DNA of 64,000 nt from Candidatus Methylospira mobilis (GTDB taxonomy: Bacteria > Pseudomonadota > Gammaproteobacteria > Methylococcales > Methylococcaceae): assembly GCF_009498235.1 (NCBI RefSeq), contig NZ_CP044205.1, positions 2,419,389 to 2,483,388 on the forward strand. Direction: 5' to 3'. Position numbers and translations under genes: made by a program. The notes under the pieces are model-generated. The model had not been told where the DNA came from and made no database searches. It saw nothing but the letters and a program-made list of their open reading frames with translations. Shown here one piece after another: positions 1-7,941 of this stretch (positions within the stretch are counted from its first letter, which is position 1; each line of letters starts with the position of its first letter).

Positions 1-257
1 GCCAATACATGTTGAACCGACTGTTTCGACGACTCCAGACTGATCGCACAGCCGTCCTGTATCTCCTCTCCATCGCGCGTAATCACCCAGCGCCACATGA
101 AATCGAGATCGTAGGCGTAGGCGCTGTAACGCCCGTTCTCGATCAGCGGCACAGGCTCCAGGCCTTCGGGCATAACCAGAGCGCCGCGCAGATTTTTTTG
201 AAACAAATGTTCCAAATCAAGCACCTTGCTATCTGAATGATCTTCGGTTGTCATCAT
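1..257 (-). CDS. mmoD: MmoD, sMMO operon protein (partial, runs off the left edge)
   Basis: A minus-strand frame opens at ATG 257 (a second ATG follows at 254) and stays open to base 1, giving 85 residues. It includes the aromatic stretch DLDFMWRWVITRDGEEIQDG, which I recognise as the core of MmoD (OrfY). Known for the family: MmoD is a small protein between mmoZ and mmoC that interacts with the hydroxylase and has been linked to the copper switch between sMMO and pMMO. It lies 151 bases downstream of mmoZ on the same strand, the expected position. No strong Shine-Dalgarno sequence is visible before either ATG. The C-terminus and mmoC should lie beyond the window. Confidence 0.85.
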   Translation of the reverse strand, partial: MMTTEDHSDSKVLDLEHLFQKNLRGALVMPEGLEPVPLIENGRYSAYAYDLDFMWRWVITRDGEEIQDGCAISLESSKQSVQHVL

Positions 258-408
258 GGGTACAATCAATTCTGAATTGGTTTTCCATCAACGGGAGTAT
301 TGCCACGGTTCACAACCTGCACGCCGTATACTGCAGAAATACCCCGTCAACAGACTTTATCTCGACTCACTTTCTATAGGGACAGGAAGCGAACCTTGTT
401 TTTCTCGC

Positions 409-921
409 TTAATGCGGTACCTGAATAACGCGAACGCCACGCTGCTTGCGCAGATCCTCAAGCGAGGTATCGTAGTAATTCAGGTTGCGCAGCTCCATCA
501 AACGAGTACCCAATTGGCGCTCGGCGTCCAGGAAAAAATTCACGGGAAGAATCGGCGGTTTATAAGCCTGGCGGAAACCGATGTGGATTTTCTCCGCTTC
601 CCACTTATCCTTGGCGGCATTGATTTTGGCTACCGCCTGATTGACTACCTCTGCGGCGTCCTCACCGGTTGCAGTCTTGTTGCGGAAGTCTTCGTCGCTG
701 AAAGCGTTGGCTTTCAGTACCGCCACCTTTTCTTCGAGCTTGGCTTCGATCCACAGATAGTCGATATCCAGATCGTAGCTTTTTCTGAACGGTGTGCTGT
801 AATCAAGACGGAACTGCGTCAAGGTTTCCGCGCCCTCTTTCAGCGTGCTGATGGCGGCAACTTTCGATTTCCATTCTCTGCGAATGGCGTTATCGTGAAC
901 GGGTTGGTTAGGCATAGTCAT
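409..921 (-). CDS. mmoZ: Methane monooxygenase hydroxylase gamma subunit MmoZ
   Basis: This 170-residue protein has the usual MmoZ length and recognisable segments such as [16 protein letters not shown] and the C-terminal [16 protein letters not shown]. It is the gamma chain of the (alpha-beta-gamma)2 sMMO hydroxylase, which oxidises methane to methanol in the cytoplasm. ATG 921 is preferred over ATG 915 because AGGAG sits five bases before it. The gene follows mmoB after a gap of only 7 bases, consistent with one polycistronic transcript from mmoX. Confidence 0.97.
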   Translation of the reverse strand: MTMPNQPVHDNAIRREWKSKVAAISTLKEGAETLTQFRLDYSTPFRKSYDLDIDYLWIEAKLEEKVAVLKANAFSDEDFRNKTATGEDAAEVVNQAVAKINAAKDKWEAEKIHIGFRQAYKPPILPVNFFLDAERQLGTRLMELRNLNYYDTSLEDLRKQRGVRVIQVPH

Positions 922-928
922 TCACTCC

Positions 929-1357
929 TTATGCGGCTTTGTAATCTTCGAGCTTGGTATCCAGACCCATCAGTTCACTGGTAATAGTAAACTTGTTGCC
1001 CAGCGTATAAGCGCGACCTATGGTGGAAGAAACATCCACCAGAAAGTCGTAGACGTTGAAGCTGCGTCCCAGCAACTCGGAAATCTCGTCGCAATCGACT
1101 TCGATTTTGCCGTTGGCCTTGATCCACCAGTAACCGGCGCGATCTTCAACGTTGACGGTCGGATTCACGCTCTTCTTGTAATCCTGCAGCAGGATTTCAT
1201 CGATGAAAGTATTGATTTCATCCGATTTTTTCAGAACCAGAACCACGGTATCGCTTTCATGCACAACCTGGTTTTCTTCGGCAAAGAATTCGTCGGCGAA
1301 TGCCTTACCCGTTTTCCCCATGATGCCGGCATCATAAGCGTTCTTATTTACAGTCAT
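929..1357 (-). CDS. mmoB: Methane monooxygenase regulatory protein B (MmoB)
   Basis: This 142-residue protein is the coupling or effector protein of sMMO. It binds the hydroxylase and gates substrate and oxygen access to the diiron site. The N-terminal NAYDAGIMG motif, where MmoB of Methylococcus is proteolytically clipped, is present, as is the highly conserved core VNVEDRAGYWWIKANGKIEV. The spacing is 10 bases from mmoY upstream and 7 bases to mmoZ downstream. AGGAG lies just before ATG 1357. No truncation or missing motif was seen. Confidence 0.97.
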   Translation of the reverse strand: MTVNKNAYDAGIMGKTGKAFADEFFAEENQVVHESDTVVLVLKKSDEINTFIDEILLQDYKKSVNPTVNVEDRAGYWWIKANGKIEVDCDEISELLGRSFNVYDFLVDVSSTIGRAYTLGNKFTITSELMGLDTKLEDYKAA

Positions 1358-1367
1358 GTTTATCTCC

Positions 1368-2537
1368 TTATTTCAGACCGGCCAGAACGGTATTCACGAT
1401 CTGATCGCGATCCACCTTGAAGCCGATTTTGGCGGCATAGTCTTCGGTCCAATCATCAACCACGCGATACAGCGACGCTGTGATTTCTTCTTTACTGGTT
1501 GTGCCGGCAGGCAGCAACGCAAAGATTCCAACGAAGTCGCGCAAGGCGTTGACGGTCTGACCCAGCCACTTCGCGGTCCAATTGTTCAGAACCTTTTTGT
1601 TGTACGCGCCAAATTCGGCGTCTGCTACCAGCGTGGTGTAGAAGTAGTCCTGCACGTCCAGCTTGGTGATACCGTAATAGCTCTGTGCCTGATTTATGAA
1701 GAACGGTGTCAGGTTGTCGCCGAACTTCGGCGCTAGACGCAGAAAGAACTCGCGGCGCACGAACTGGCCGAACAGCGAATCGTAAACGGCGTGAACCGCA
1801 AACAGGCTTTCGTTCCAGTCGAACACATCCTGCCAGATGCCTTCAACAGCAAGGCGGGCGCTCTTGTAGATGTTGCCGGTGGTCCATTCCTTTTTCGGCA
1901 CGGCGGTAGACTCGTCAAATCCGGGAACGATTTTGGCGAGGAAACCGCGTTCCAGCTGGATCATTTGCGCCAGATCGACTTTATCGAAACCCCAGAAGGT
2001 GGCACTGACACGAATGGTATCAGACAACGCTTCGCGCGCTACGGCGGAGTGGGCGTTGAAAAGGCCGTATTCGCTGTGCAGAAAAGCGCCCAGGTACTTG
2101 TTGATGATTTCATCGCACCAGAACCGGTCCATAGTGCGGATCTGGCCGTCGGCTGAGTAGCCCTGCAGGAAACGGTCGGTGACGCGCCATTCCTCGGCCT
2201 TGTCCTTTACATAAGGAGCGTGCCAGCGACGGCTTGGGTCACGATGGCGATACCAGTCCTGAGTGTGCAGCTCGGTGGTCTCGTTGCCCCAGGAAGGGCG
2301 TCCGCCGTGGAATTTTTGCGTCCAGTCGCCCCAGTCCAGGCCGCCTGCAATCCAGTCGGCATTCGGCTGTGCGTAAACCGTCAGCGCTTCGTATTCGGTC
2401 AGACGTTTCCAGCGCGGCGTCACGAAATAACCCATTTTATTCTGGGTATCCAGTGGTGCATCGGGCAATGCTTTCAGAATGACGCTGGCCATTTCCGGAT
2501 CGGTCAGACCACGGGGTCTTTCTCCTAACATACTCAT
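1368..2537 (-). CDS. mmoY: Methane monooxygenase hydroxylase beta subunit MmoY
   Basis: The 389-residue sequence opens with MSMLGERPRGLTDPEMASVI and carries the family stretch ADWIAGGLDWGDWTQKFHGG. It is the beta chain of the sMMO hydroxylase. It has the ferritin-like fold of the alpha subunit but no diiron ligands, and forms the canyon where MmoB and the reductase dock. Length matches the family. It lies 73 bases downstream of mmoX and 10 bases upstream of mmoB. The close resemblance to the gammaproteobacterial (Methylococcus) sequence is the main basis for the taxonomic call. Confidence 0.98.
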   Translation of the reverse strand: MSMLGERPRGLTDPEMASVILKALPDAPLDTQNKMGYFVTPRWKRLTEYEALTVYAQPNADWIAGGLDWGDWTQKFHGGRPSWGNETTELHTQDWYRHRDPSRRWHAPYVKDKAEEWRVTDRFLQGYSADGQIRTMDRFWCDEIINKYLGAFLHSEYGLFNAHSAVAREALSDTIRVSATFWGFDKVDLAQMIQLERGFLAKIVPGFDESTAVPKKEWTTGNIYKSARLAVEGIWQDVFDWNESLFAVHAVYDSLFGQFVRREFFLRLAPKFGDNLTPFFINQAQSYYGITKLDVQDYFYTTLVADAEFGAYNKKVLNNWTAKWLGQTVNALRDFVGIFALLPAGTTSKEEITASLYRVVDDWTEDYAAKIGFKVDRDQIVNTVLAGLK

Positions 2538-2610
2538 AACATATCTTCCTATCTTAAGATTATTCGATTGAGCAACCGGGCCGCATCGAGGGATGAAGCC
2601 CGATAGAGCA

Positions 2611-4194
2611 TCAATTCAGCGCATCGACCGGGTTTTTGAAAACACAGTTCAGCCTTTTGATGTCGTCCAGCGTCCACAGCTTGTCGCCACGTACATGCGG
2701 TTGCGCGATCAAGGTCTTACCGTCGCTGCGCAGGCCGTGCAGTTCCTTGATCACTTCGGACAGTTCGCGTCCTTCGTACTGTTCGAAGATGTTCTGGCAC
2801 TCGTAACGTTCCGGCTCGGACAGCCACATGCGCTCGCCCCACTGGTCGCTGAAGGTATGCTTCTGACCGTTGAACTCATGTACGCGCAGCGTGCTTTCGC
2901 CCTTGCACAACGTCGGGCAGAACGGAACCTGGGATACGCGGTCGATATAGATCGGATGATTGTTTTCGATGAACCACATCAACGGGATGAAACCCGATGA
3001 CGGATCTTCGCAGCCGCGCGCGCGCCACTCGTCATAGATTTTGCCGTAGTGATCGTACCAGCCAGGGTAGTTCTCTTCGAACCAGGCCGATTCTTCCGCA
3101 TCCGGCAGATTCAGGCGGAAGAAGCCTGTGGGCCATAACGCATAAGCCAGCAGGAACAGATCGTGATGCGCCCAGTAGGCGTCTTTCTTCGCATCGCGCA
3201 GGCTCTTCGGCGAATCGACGCCATATTTGCCGAGACGGCCGATCCATATGCCGCCCCAATCTTCATAAACCCAGCGATTCCAGGTTTTAACCCAAGGCTC
3301 TACCTTGAACTTGCTGCCGTACTCGAACAGCATGCCCAGCGCCGGCGTGAAGTACTTCTGTTGCGTCCAGAAAGCATTGTTCAGGTCGGTGTTCAAGTAT
3401 TTTGCCGAAGCAGGGTCGTTGGCGATGGATACCACGGTCTGGTAGCCGTTGGCCATATGACGCAGTTCGTCGGTTTCGATCGACAGGAACACGGTCGGAG
3501 TGATTTCATCGCCGTTGGCTGCAGCCCATTCGGTAACGGCTACGATCAGCGGGTTGGTGAAGCAGGCTTCGCCGACCAGCTGCAGGTTGATGGAACACTC
3601 GACCGCGTCGCCGGAAATAAACCCGTCGGAGAATACGCGCTTCATGCCCTTCCACAGCGGCCCGATGGTGCGCGTGCGGCGCGCATCGTTATGACCGGCA
3701 GGATCCTGACCGTTCTTGGCGAAGTAGTGGTTCACGTAGGCGCACTGGTGGGTGTGACGAATTTCGTCCAGCACCTGGGCCAGGTAGCCGTTCTTCTGCT
3801 CGGCGGCGGTCGCCGAATCCCACAGCATGCCGGTTGCGGCAATAGCGTTGTACTCGCCCACTTCCAGGAAGTTGGAAACCACTTTCATGGTCTCATTCCA
3901 TTTCGGATGCACGCGATGGCCGGCGTTCAAGCGCGTCAGCGCATCCTGCAGACTGCCGAACTGGCGCTCGTCCTTGACGGACTCCATGCGCGCATATTCC
4001 TTGGCGATGAGCTTGAACTGCTCTTTGGTTTCATTCGCCATCTTGTACTTGGTGGCGTACTTGGTGCGGTTGTTTTTGAATTCCCAGTTAAAGCTTTGAA
4101 GCCAACGGTGAACTTCCTGCGCATTGACGCTGGTGGGCGCACGATGTGTGGCCAGGGCGTCGGTTGCGGCTTTGGTAGCTGCGCTTATAGCCAT
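2611..4194 (-). CDS. mmoX: Methane monooxygenase hydroxylase alpha subunit MmoX (catalytic)
   Basis: This 527-residue protein is the catalytic diiron subunit of sMMO. All six iron ligands fall at canonical positions: Glu114, Glu144 and His147 (DEIRHTHQ), Glu209, and Glu243 and His246 (ETDELRH). The active-site Thr213 and Cys151 are also present. The enzyme converts methane, O2 and NADH-derived electrons to methanol. ATG 4194 is preceded by a GAGGAG-type ribosome site. It is the first gene of the operon and lies about 100 bases downstream of a sigma-54 promoter. In known methanotrophs sMMO is expressed only at low copper, which fits the copper genes that follow. Confidence 0.99.
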   Translation of the reverse strand: MAISAATKAATDALATHRAPTSVNAQEVHRWLQSFNWEFKNNRTKYATKYKMANETKEQFKLIAKEYARMESVKDERQFGSLQDALTRLNAGHRVHPKWNETMKVVSNFLEVGEYNAIAATGMLWDSATAAEQKNGYLAQVLDEIRHTHQCAYVNHYFAKNGQDPAGHNDARRTRTIGPLWKGMKRVFSDGFISGDAVECSINLQLVGEACFTNPLIVAVTEWAAANGDEITPTVFLSIETDELRHMANGYQTVVSIANDPASAKYLNTDLNNAFWTQQKYFTPALGMLFEYGSKFKVEPWVKTWNRWVYEDWGGIWIGRLGKYGVDSPKSLRDAKKDAYWAHHDLFLLAYALWPTGFFRLNLPDAEESAWFEENYPGWYDHYGKIYDEWRARGCEDPSSGFIPLMWFIENNHPIYIDRVSQVPFCPTLCKGESTLRVHEFNGQKHTFSDQWGERMWLSEPERYECQNIFEQYEGRELSEVIKELHGLRSDGKTLIAQPHVRGDKLWTLDDIKRLNCVFKNPVDALN

Positions 4195-4223
4195 TTCTAT
4201 CTATCTCCTCAAGGTAGATCACA

Positions 4224-4239
4224 GCCCCGCTTGCGGGGC
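4224..4239. repeat. Perfect hairpin in the mmoX 5' leader
   Basis: GCCCCGC and GCGGGGC (7 + 7 bases, 2-base spacer) form a GC-rich stem 30 bases before the mmoX start, inside the predicted leader. A second imperfect inverted repeat, AAATATC/GATATTT, lies just upstream at about 4246-4270. There is no T-run, so this is not a classic terminator. It may protect the 5' end of the mRNA or tune translation; that is inference. Confidence 0.5.
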
Positions 4240-4301
4240 ATCCTTAAATATCAGCCGGAAGCCGATATTTCCCGTAACCGTAGTCCGGGACAGAAGAGAT
4301 A

Positions 4302-4318
4302 GGGCAATGACTGTGCCA
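4302..4318 (-). promoter_or_regulatory. Sigma-54 (-24/-12) promoter of the sMMO operon
   Basis: On the minus strand the sequence is TGGCAC-AGTCA-TTGCCC. This has the invariant GG and GC ten bases apart and is close to the family consensus TGGCACN5TTGCW. Transcription should start about 12 bases downstream, near 4292, giving a leader of about 98 bases before mmoX. Sigma-54 control of mmoX through MmoR is established in other methanotrophs. Bases 4319-4454 upstream hold two direct TAAACGG repeats (4386-4392, 4399-4405) that could be activator sites, but this is weak. Confidence 0.88.
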
Positions 4319-4454
4319 ACGAGGAAACTTATTGTTTACTCTTTTTAATACAATGATTTATTACAGAACCGTAAAAACGGGAAAGTAAACGGACCACCTA
4401 AACGGCGTATACAAACTAGACAGCGTTTAATAGTTAGACATCGTCCGCGCCGCT

Positions 4455-4560
4455 TCAAAACTCCATCCGTAACAAGCCGATCACGTTTAACGGCGTTCCC
4501 GGCGGGATGTTGTATCGGTTCGTAGCGGCAGCGTAACAGGTTTTGTGGAAAAGATTTTTA
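4455..4560 (-). pseudogene. 3' remnant of a TonB-dependent receptor gene
   Basis: Reading minus from about 4560 to the TGA at 4455-4457 gives a peptide ending TNRYNIPPGTPLNVIGLLRM-EF. The intact receptor just upstream (4964-7492) ends TNRYNILPGTPLNAMGLLRV-EF. Only the last 34 or so codons survive, and no upstream receptor sequence is joined in frame. It is therefore a decayed partial duplication of the neighbouring receptor gene, probably left by recombination between receptor copies. Confidence 0.85.
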
Positions 4561-4705
4561 ACGCACGATCAGCCAAGACCTTTATCCTGAAAGGGCTGGC
4601 AAACGGGGAAATCGGGGTTATTTGCTGAATCACGCCCAAGGGATAGCGTCCAGTAACGGCTATCCACCGTTTTCGGAAAAGGATTAAAGGGGGTGATGCT
4701 GTAGT

Positions 4706-4927
4706 CTCGTTACCAACCATACGCTGGACGCAAGACTTAAAGAACTTGAGCTGAGGCTGAGCAAGGATATTGAGGTGCTTCGCGCAGAAACAAAGCAGTC
4801 TATTACTGAAACGAATGCGCGCATATCGGAAACCAAAGTCGAACTGATCCGCTGGGTCGTTGCCGTAGGCATGCTGCAATCCACAGAGATTGTGGGCGTA
4901 CTGCTTAAGGTCGCTCACTTGGTTTAA
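4706..4927 (+). pseudogene. 5'-truncated DUF1640-like coiled-coil protein fragment
   Basis: A plus-strand frame, without a usable start and bounded by a stop at 4694-4696, encodes about 73 residues ending at TAA 4925-4927. It reads LKELELRLSKDIEVLRAETK, then an NARISETKVELIRW segment and a hydrophobic C-terminal helix. Heptad-rich coiled coil followed by a single membrane helix is typical of the small DUF1640/CCDC90-like proteins. The N-terminal part is missing. An overlapping minus-strand frame here has no family features. Confidence 0.6.
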
Positions 4928-4963
4928 ACGCTGCGCATAAAATGGCTGGACTCCTGTGCCGTA

Positions 4964-7492
4964 TCAGAACTCCACTCGCAGCAACCCCATCGCGTTTAAC
5001 GGCGTTCCCGGCAGTATGTTGTAGCGGTTCGTCGCAGCCGCGTAATAGGTTTTATCGAAAATATTTTTGATGTTCAGTTGCGCGGTCACCCTGTTGCCAA
5101 GAAAAGGAAAGCTGTACGATGCCATCGCATTGACTATGGCGTAGGCCGGCAACTGAAATGAATTGGCGTTATCGCCTTCCTGTATGCCCAGCGCCTGCAC
5201 GCCCAGCGCAGCGCTCATCCCCGTGAAGTCGCCATCTGCATCGTATTTCGCCCAAAAATTCCCCATGTCGGCCGGGGCATTAGGCAAACGCAGGCCGGCA
5301 ACAGCATATTCGGTAGTCAGCGTCGCATTGGGACCGGAAGCGATGTACGGCTGCCCTGAGGTATACCAGACGTCGTCGTGGGTATAATTGGCGATCACGC
5401 TCCAGTGATCGCTCAAGCGTCCGGTAATATCCAGCTCGACGCCGCGGCTTTCCGCAGCGGCGGGGAGAAAGGTCGGCATCCCATTGACATACAGGGTAGG
5501 CGCCGAAAAGAGATTGGTTCCTTCGATGATGACATTGGTTTTGGCAATATCAAAAGCGGCCAGCGTCACCATTAAACTCTTATCGAAAAACTCCATTTTA
5601 ACGCCGCCTTCGTACTGTGTGGCGTATGAAGGCGGGTAAGGTGAGTTACCACCGCCCGGGCTGGAAACATTGGGACTGATCGCCTGGGTAAAATTGCCAT
5701 AAATGGACAACCATGGCGCAGGCTGATAGGTGATGCCGACGCGCGGGTTCCAGGCGCTGACCGTACTGGTGGCGTTACCGGGATTTTGCCGATGGGTAGC
5801 CTCAGCCAAAGAGGGAGAACCAAAACCGTTCCCCATCACCAACGAGTCGTATCGTCCGCCAATCAGCAGGTGCAGCCTATCGTCGAAAAACGAAATCTGA
5901 TCCTGAGCGTAAGCCGCCGTCCAGCCCAGCGCACTTTGAATATATAAGGGTTTGGTATTGGCGGGTACTCCGGTGCCGGTATAAGTGGCGGGATTATAAA
6001 TATTGAACGCTCCGGCTGGATAGCCGCCAAGACCGAAATTGAAGGGAGTCACCGGTTCGTTCATATGATAGTAGTCGAAACCGAGCAAAGCGGAATGCGT
6101 GATAACGCCGGTCTCGAACTTGCCCCGCAAATCCAGATTGGTTGCAATCGTGCCTTGAGGCCATTGGCCTACATTCATCATGCGCGTTGCCCCTCCCGTT
6201 ATCGGGTTAAGAGCGGTGATGCCCGAGTATGAGTCCTGCATTTCCTGATATTGATAATAGAAACGATTAACCACGCTCCAGTCGCGACTCATTTCGAAAA
6301 TCCAGTCATAGCCGATATAGTTTCTTTTCTGCCTCATAATCGGGCTGGTGGTAAAACTCGCATCGCCGAGATAAGTGTTGACCGGCAACGCCGCCGGGCG
6401 ATTGCCTATCGCGGGCAGGCCGGGATATTCGACGATGGCCCTGTCCTGATATTGATAGTCGAGGTTCAGCTTGAATCGATCGACGGGATGCCAGGTAAGC
6501 GAAGGCGCGACGAGCACGTCCTGCGTAGCCCCGTGATTGATGAATGAGCCGGTGTCGTAATATTGCCCGTTGATCCGGTACAGCACTGTTTTATCAGGCG
6601 TCAGCGCGCCGGTCGCATCCGCTGTGGTGCGGTACATCCCATAGGAGCCGAACTGTTGCTGCAACGAATAATAAGATGTCTCCGATGGCCGCTTCAAATT
6701 CATATTAACGATACCGCCCGGCTGGACCTGTCCATACAACATCGCGGAAGCGCCTTTCAGCACATCGACCGACTGCAGGTTATTGGTGTCGAACCCCATG
6801 CTGTCAAGCATGCGCAGGCCGTTCATGTAAATATTGTTACCGGTGTTGAAACCGCGAATACTGAACGTTTGGAAACTCAAGGCGCTCGGGCTTGGAACAA
6901 TGGCGCTGACATTCGGCCCAATTGCATCCTGCACGCTGATGGCCTGCTGATCGTCCATCGTTCTATGCGTAGTACCCTGAATACCGAAAGGCGTCTGCAT
7001 GATCGGCGTGTCCATTTTATTTGCAGTCGAGGAATGGTCCATCAGATAGCGGTCGTCGCCTTCATCCGGCCCCGCATCTTCATCCGGCCCCGCGACCATC
7101 ACGGCCGGCAACAGATTGAATGGCGCCTGAACAGGCGCATCCTCCGGTTTTACTGAAACCGCGCCATCCGGGGTAATCGCATAACTCAGGCCGGTTCCGA
7201 ACAGCAGTTTTTTCAGCGCCTGACGCGTAGTGTAACTGCCCTTCACCCTGTTGCTGCGTTTAGCAGCAACAGTTTGCTCGGCGAAAAACAAGGGCGCGCC
7301 GGACTGCCTGGCCAGTTGCTGCAATGCGCTGCTCAGGGGCTGAGCGGCAATACTGAAAACATGCATGGCTTCTTCCGCACAGGCTGTAGATACGGTAACA
7401 GCCATGATTACCGACACCAGGGATGTTGCGAAAAGTCGACTCCCCCCCGCCGTTTTGCAAGTATTACCGGGAGAAAAGCGGATGGACGGCAT
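4964..7492 (-). CDS. TonB-dependent metallophore receptor with N-terminal STN signalling domain (MbnT-like)
   Basis: This outer-membrane receptor of about 842 residues has four parts in order: a signal peptide (cleavage probably after STACA), an STN domain at about 45-115 (FSIAAQPLSSALQQLARQSG), a plug domain and a 22-strand-type barrel. The barrel ends in an aromatic residue (RVEF). The STN domain binds a FecR-like anti-sigma factor, and a FecI/FecR pair lies at 26725-28581. ATG 7492 was preferred to the more distal GTG 7558 because it gives a normal signal peptide. It is strongly similar throughout to the receptor at 16631-18895 and is probably a paralogue importing copper-methanobactin or another siderophore. 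Substrate is inferred from the mbn-type genes nearby. Confidence 0.8.
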   Translation of the reverse strand: MPSIRFSPGNTCKTAGGSRLFATSLVSVIMAVTVSTACAEEAMHVFSIAAQPLSSALQQLARQSGAPLFFAEQTVAAKRSNRVKGSYTTRQALKKLLFGTGLSYAITPDGAVSVKPEDAPVQAPFNLLPAVMVAGPDEDAGPDEGDDRYLMDHSSTANKMDTPIMQTPFGIQGTTHRTMDDQQAISVQDAIGPNVSAIVPSPSALSFQTFSIRGFNTGNNIYMNGLRMLDSMGFDTNNLQSVDVLKGASAMLYGQVQPGGIVNMNLKRPSETSYYSLQQQFGSYGMYRTTADATGALTPDKTVLYRINGQYYDTGSFINHGATQDVLVAPSLTWHPVDRFKLNLDYQYQDRAIVEYPGLPAIGNRPAALPVNTYLGDASFTTSPIMRQKRNYIGYDWIFEMSRDWSVVNRFYYQYQEMQDSYSGITALNPITGGATRMMNVGQWPQGTIATNLDLRGKFETGVITHSALLGFDYYHMNEPVTPFNFGLGGYPAGAFNIYNPATYTGTGVPANTKPLYIQSALGWTAAYAQDQISFFDDRLHLLIGGRYDSLVMGNGFGSPSLAEATHRQNPGNATSTVSAWNPRVGITYQPAPWLSIYGNFTQAISPNVSSPGGGNSPYPPSYATQYEGGVKMEFFDKSLMVTLAAFDIAKTNVIIEGTNLFSAPTLYVNGMPTFLPAAAESRGVELDITGRLSDHWSVIANYTHDDVWYTSGQPYIASGPNATLTTEYAVAGLRLPNAPADMGNFWAKYDADGDFTGMSAALGVQALGIQEGDNANSFQLPAYAIVNAMASYSFPFLGNRVTAQLNIKNIFDKTYYAAATNRYNILPGTPLNAMGLLRVEF

Positions 7493-7941
7493 CGAAAAAT
7501 TCCAGGTTTTTGCCAACGCGGCATTTAGACATTTTTTTATGCGCTTGCAGGCGCACACAGGGAAGCAAAATAATTTTATCGGCTGCAGGTCCGGATGAAA
7601 CGACGATTAGAATCTACAACCATCAGCAGTAGCAAGTTGTTGATAGTCAGGAGCAGCTTGGACTCTGGCAAAAACTCGACCGCCTTCACGCTCATTGCGG
7701 TTTTATAGCGGCTAGGGAGCATCCATCCATAAAGTTCAAATGCTATCAAGAGTATATAACCATCATTGAAAAGCATAAAACATACCATAACCATAACAAC
7801 TTGTTTTAAAGTTATTTTTTATAATGGCTATGCTTTTTTGAAACGGTCATCGACTCAAAATCCCGCCCGTTCAAGTGAAATGCCACAGGTTAACCTCCCG
7901 ACAGCCTTGACACAGCGCCATGCCTGGTAGTATGAGCGGCT
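7493..7941. other. 449-base intergenic region before the STN receptor
   Basis: No credible gene lies here. The region is AT-rich around 7730-7860 and should hold the receptor's own promoter, so the receptor is probably not simply co-transcribed with the genes upstream. I could not assign -35/-10 elements or a sigma-specific box. A minus-strand frame of 72 residues (7576-7794) has no ribosome site or family feature and was not called. Confidence 0.4.

Noticed and set aside
4487-4918. Minus-strand frame of 143 residues upstream of mmoX
   Set aside because: It is the shadow of a receptor 3' remnant (other minus frame) and of the plus-strand coiled-coil fragment; it has no family features of its own.
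7576-7794. Minus-strand 72-residue hydrophobic frame
   Set aside because: No ribosome site, no conserved pattern, and AT-rich promoter-like sequence.
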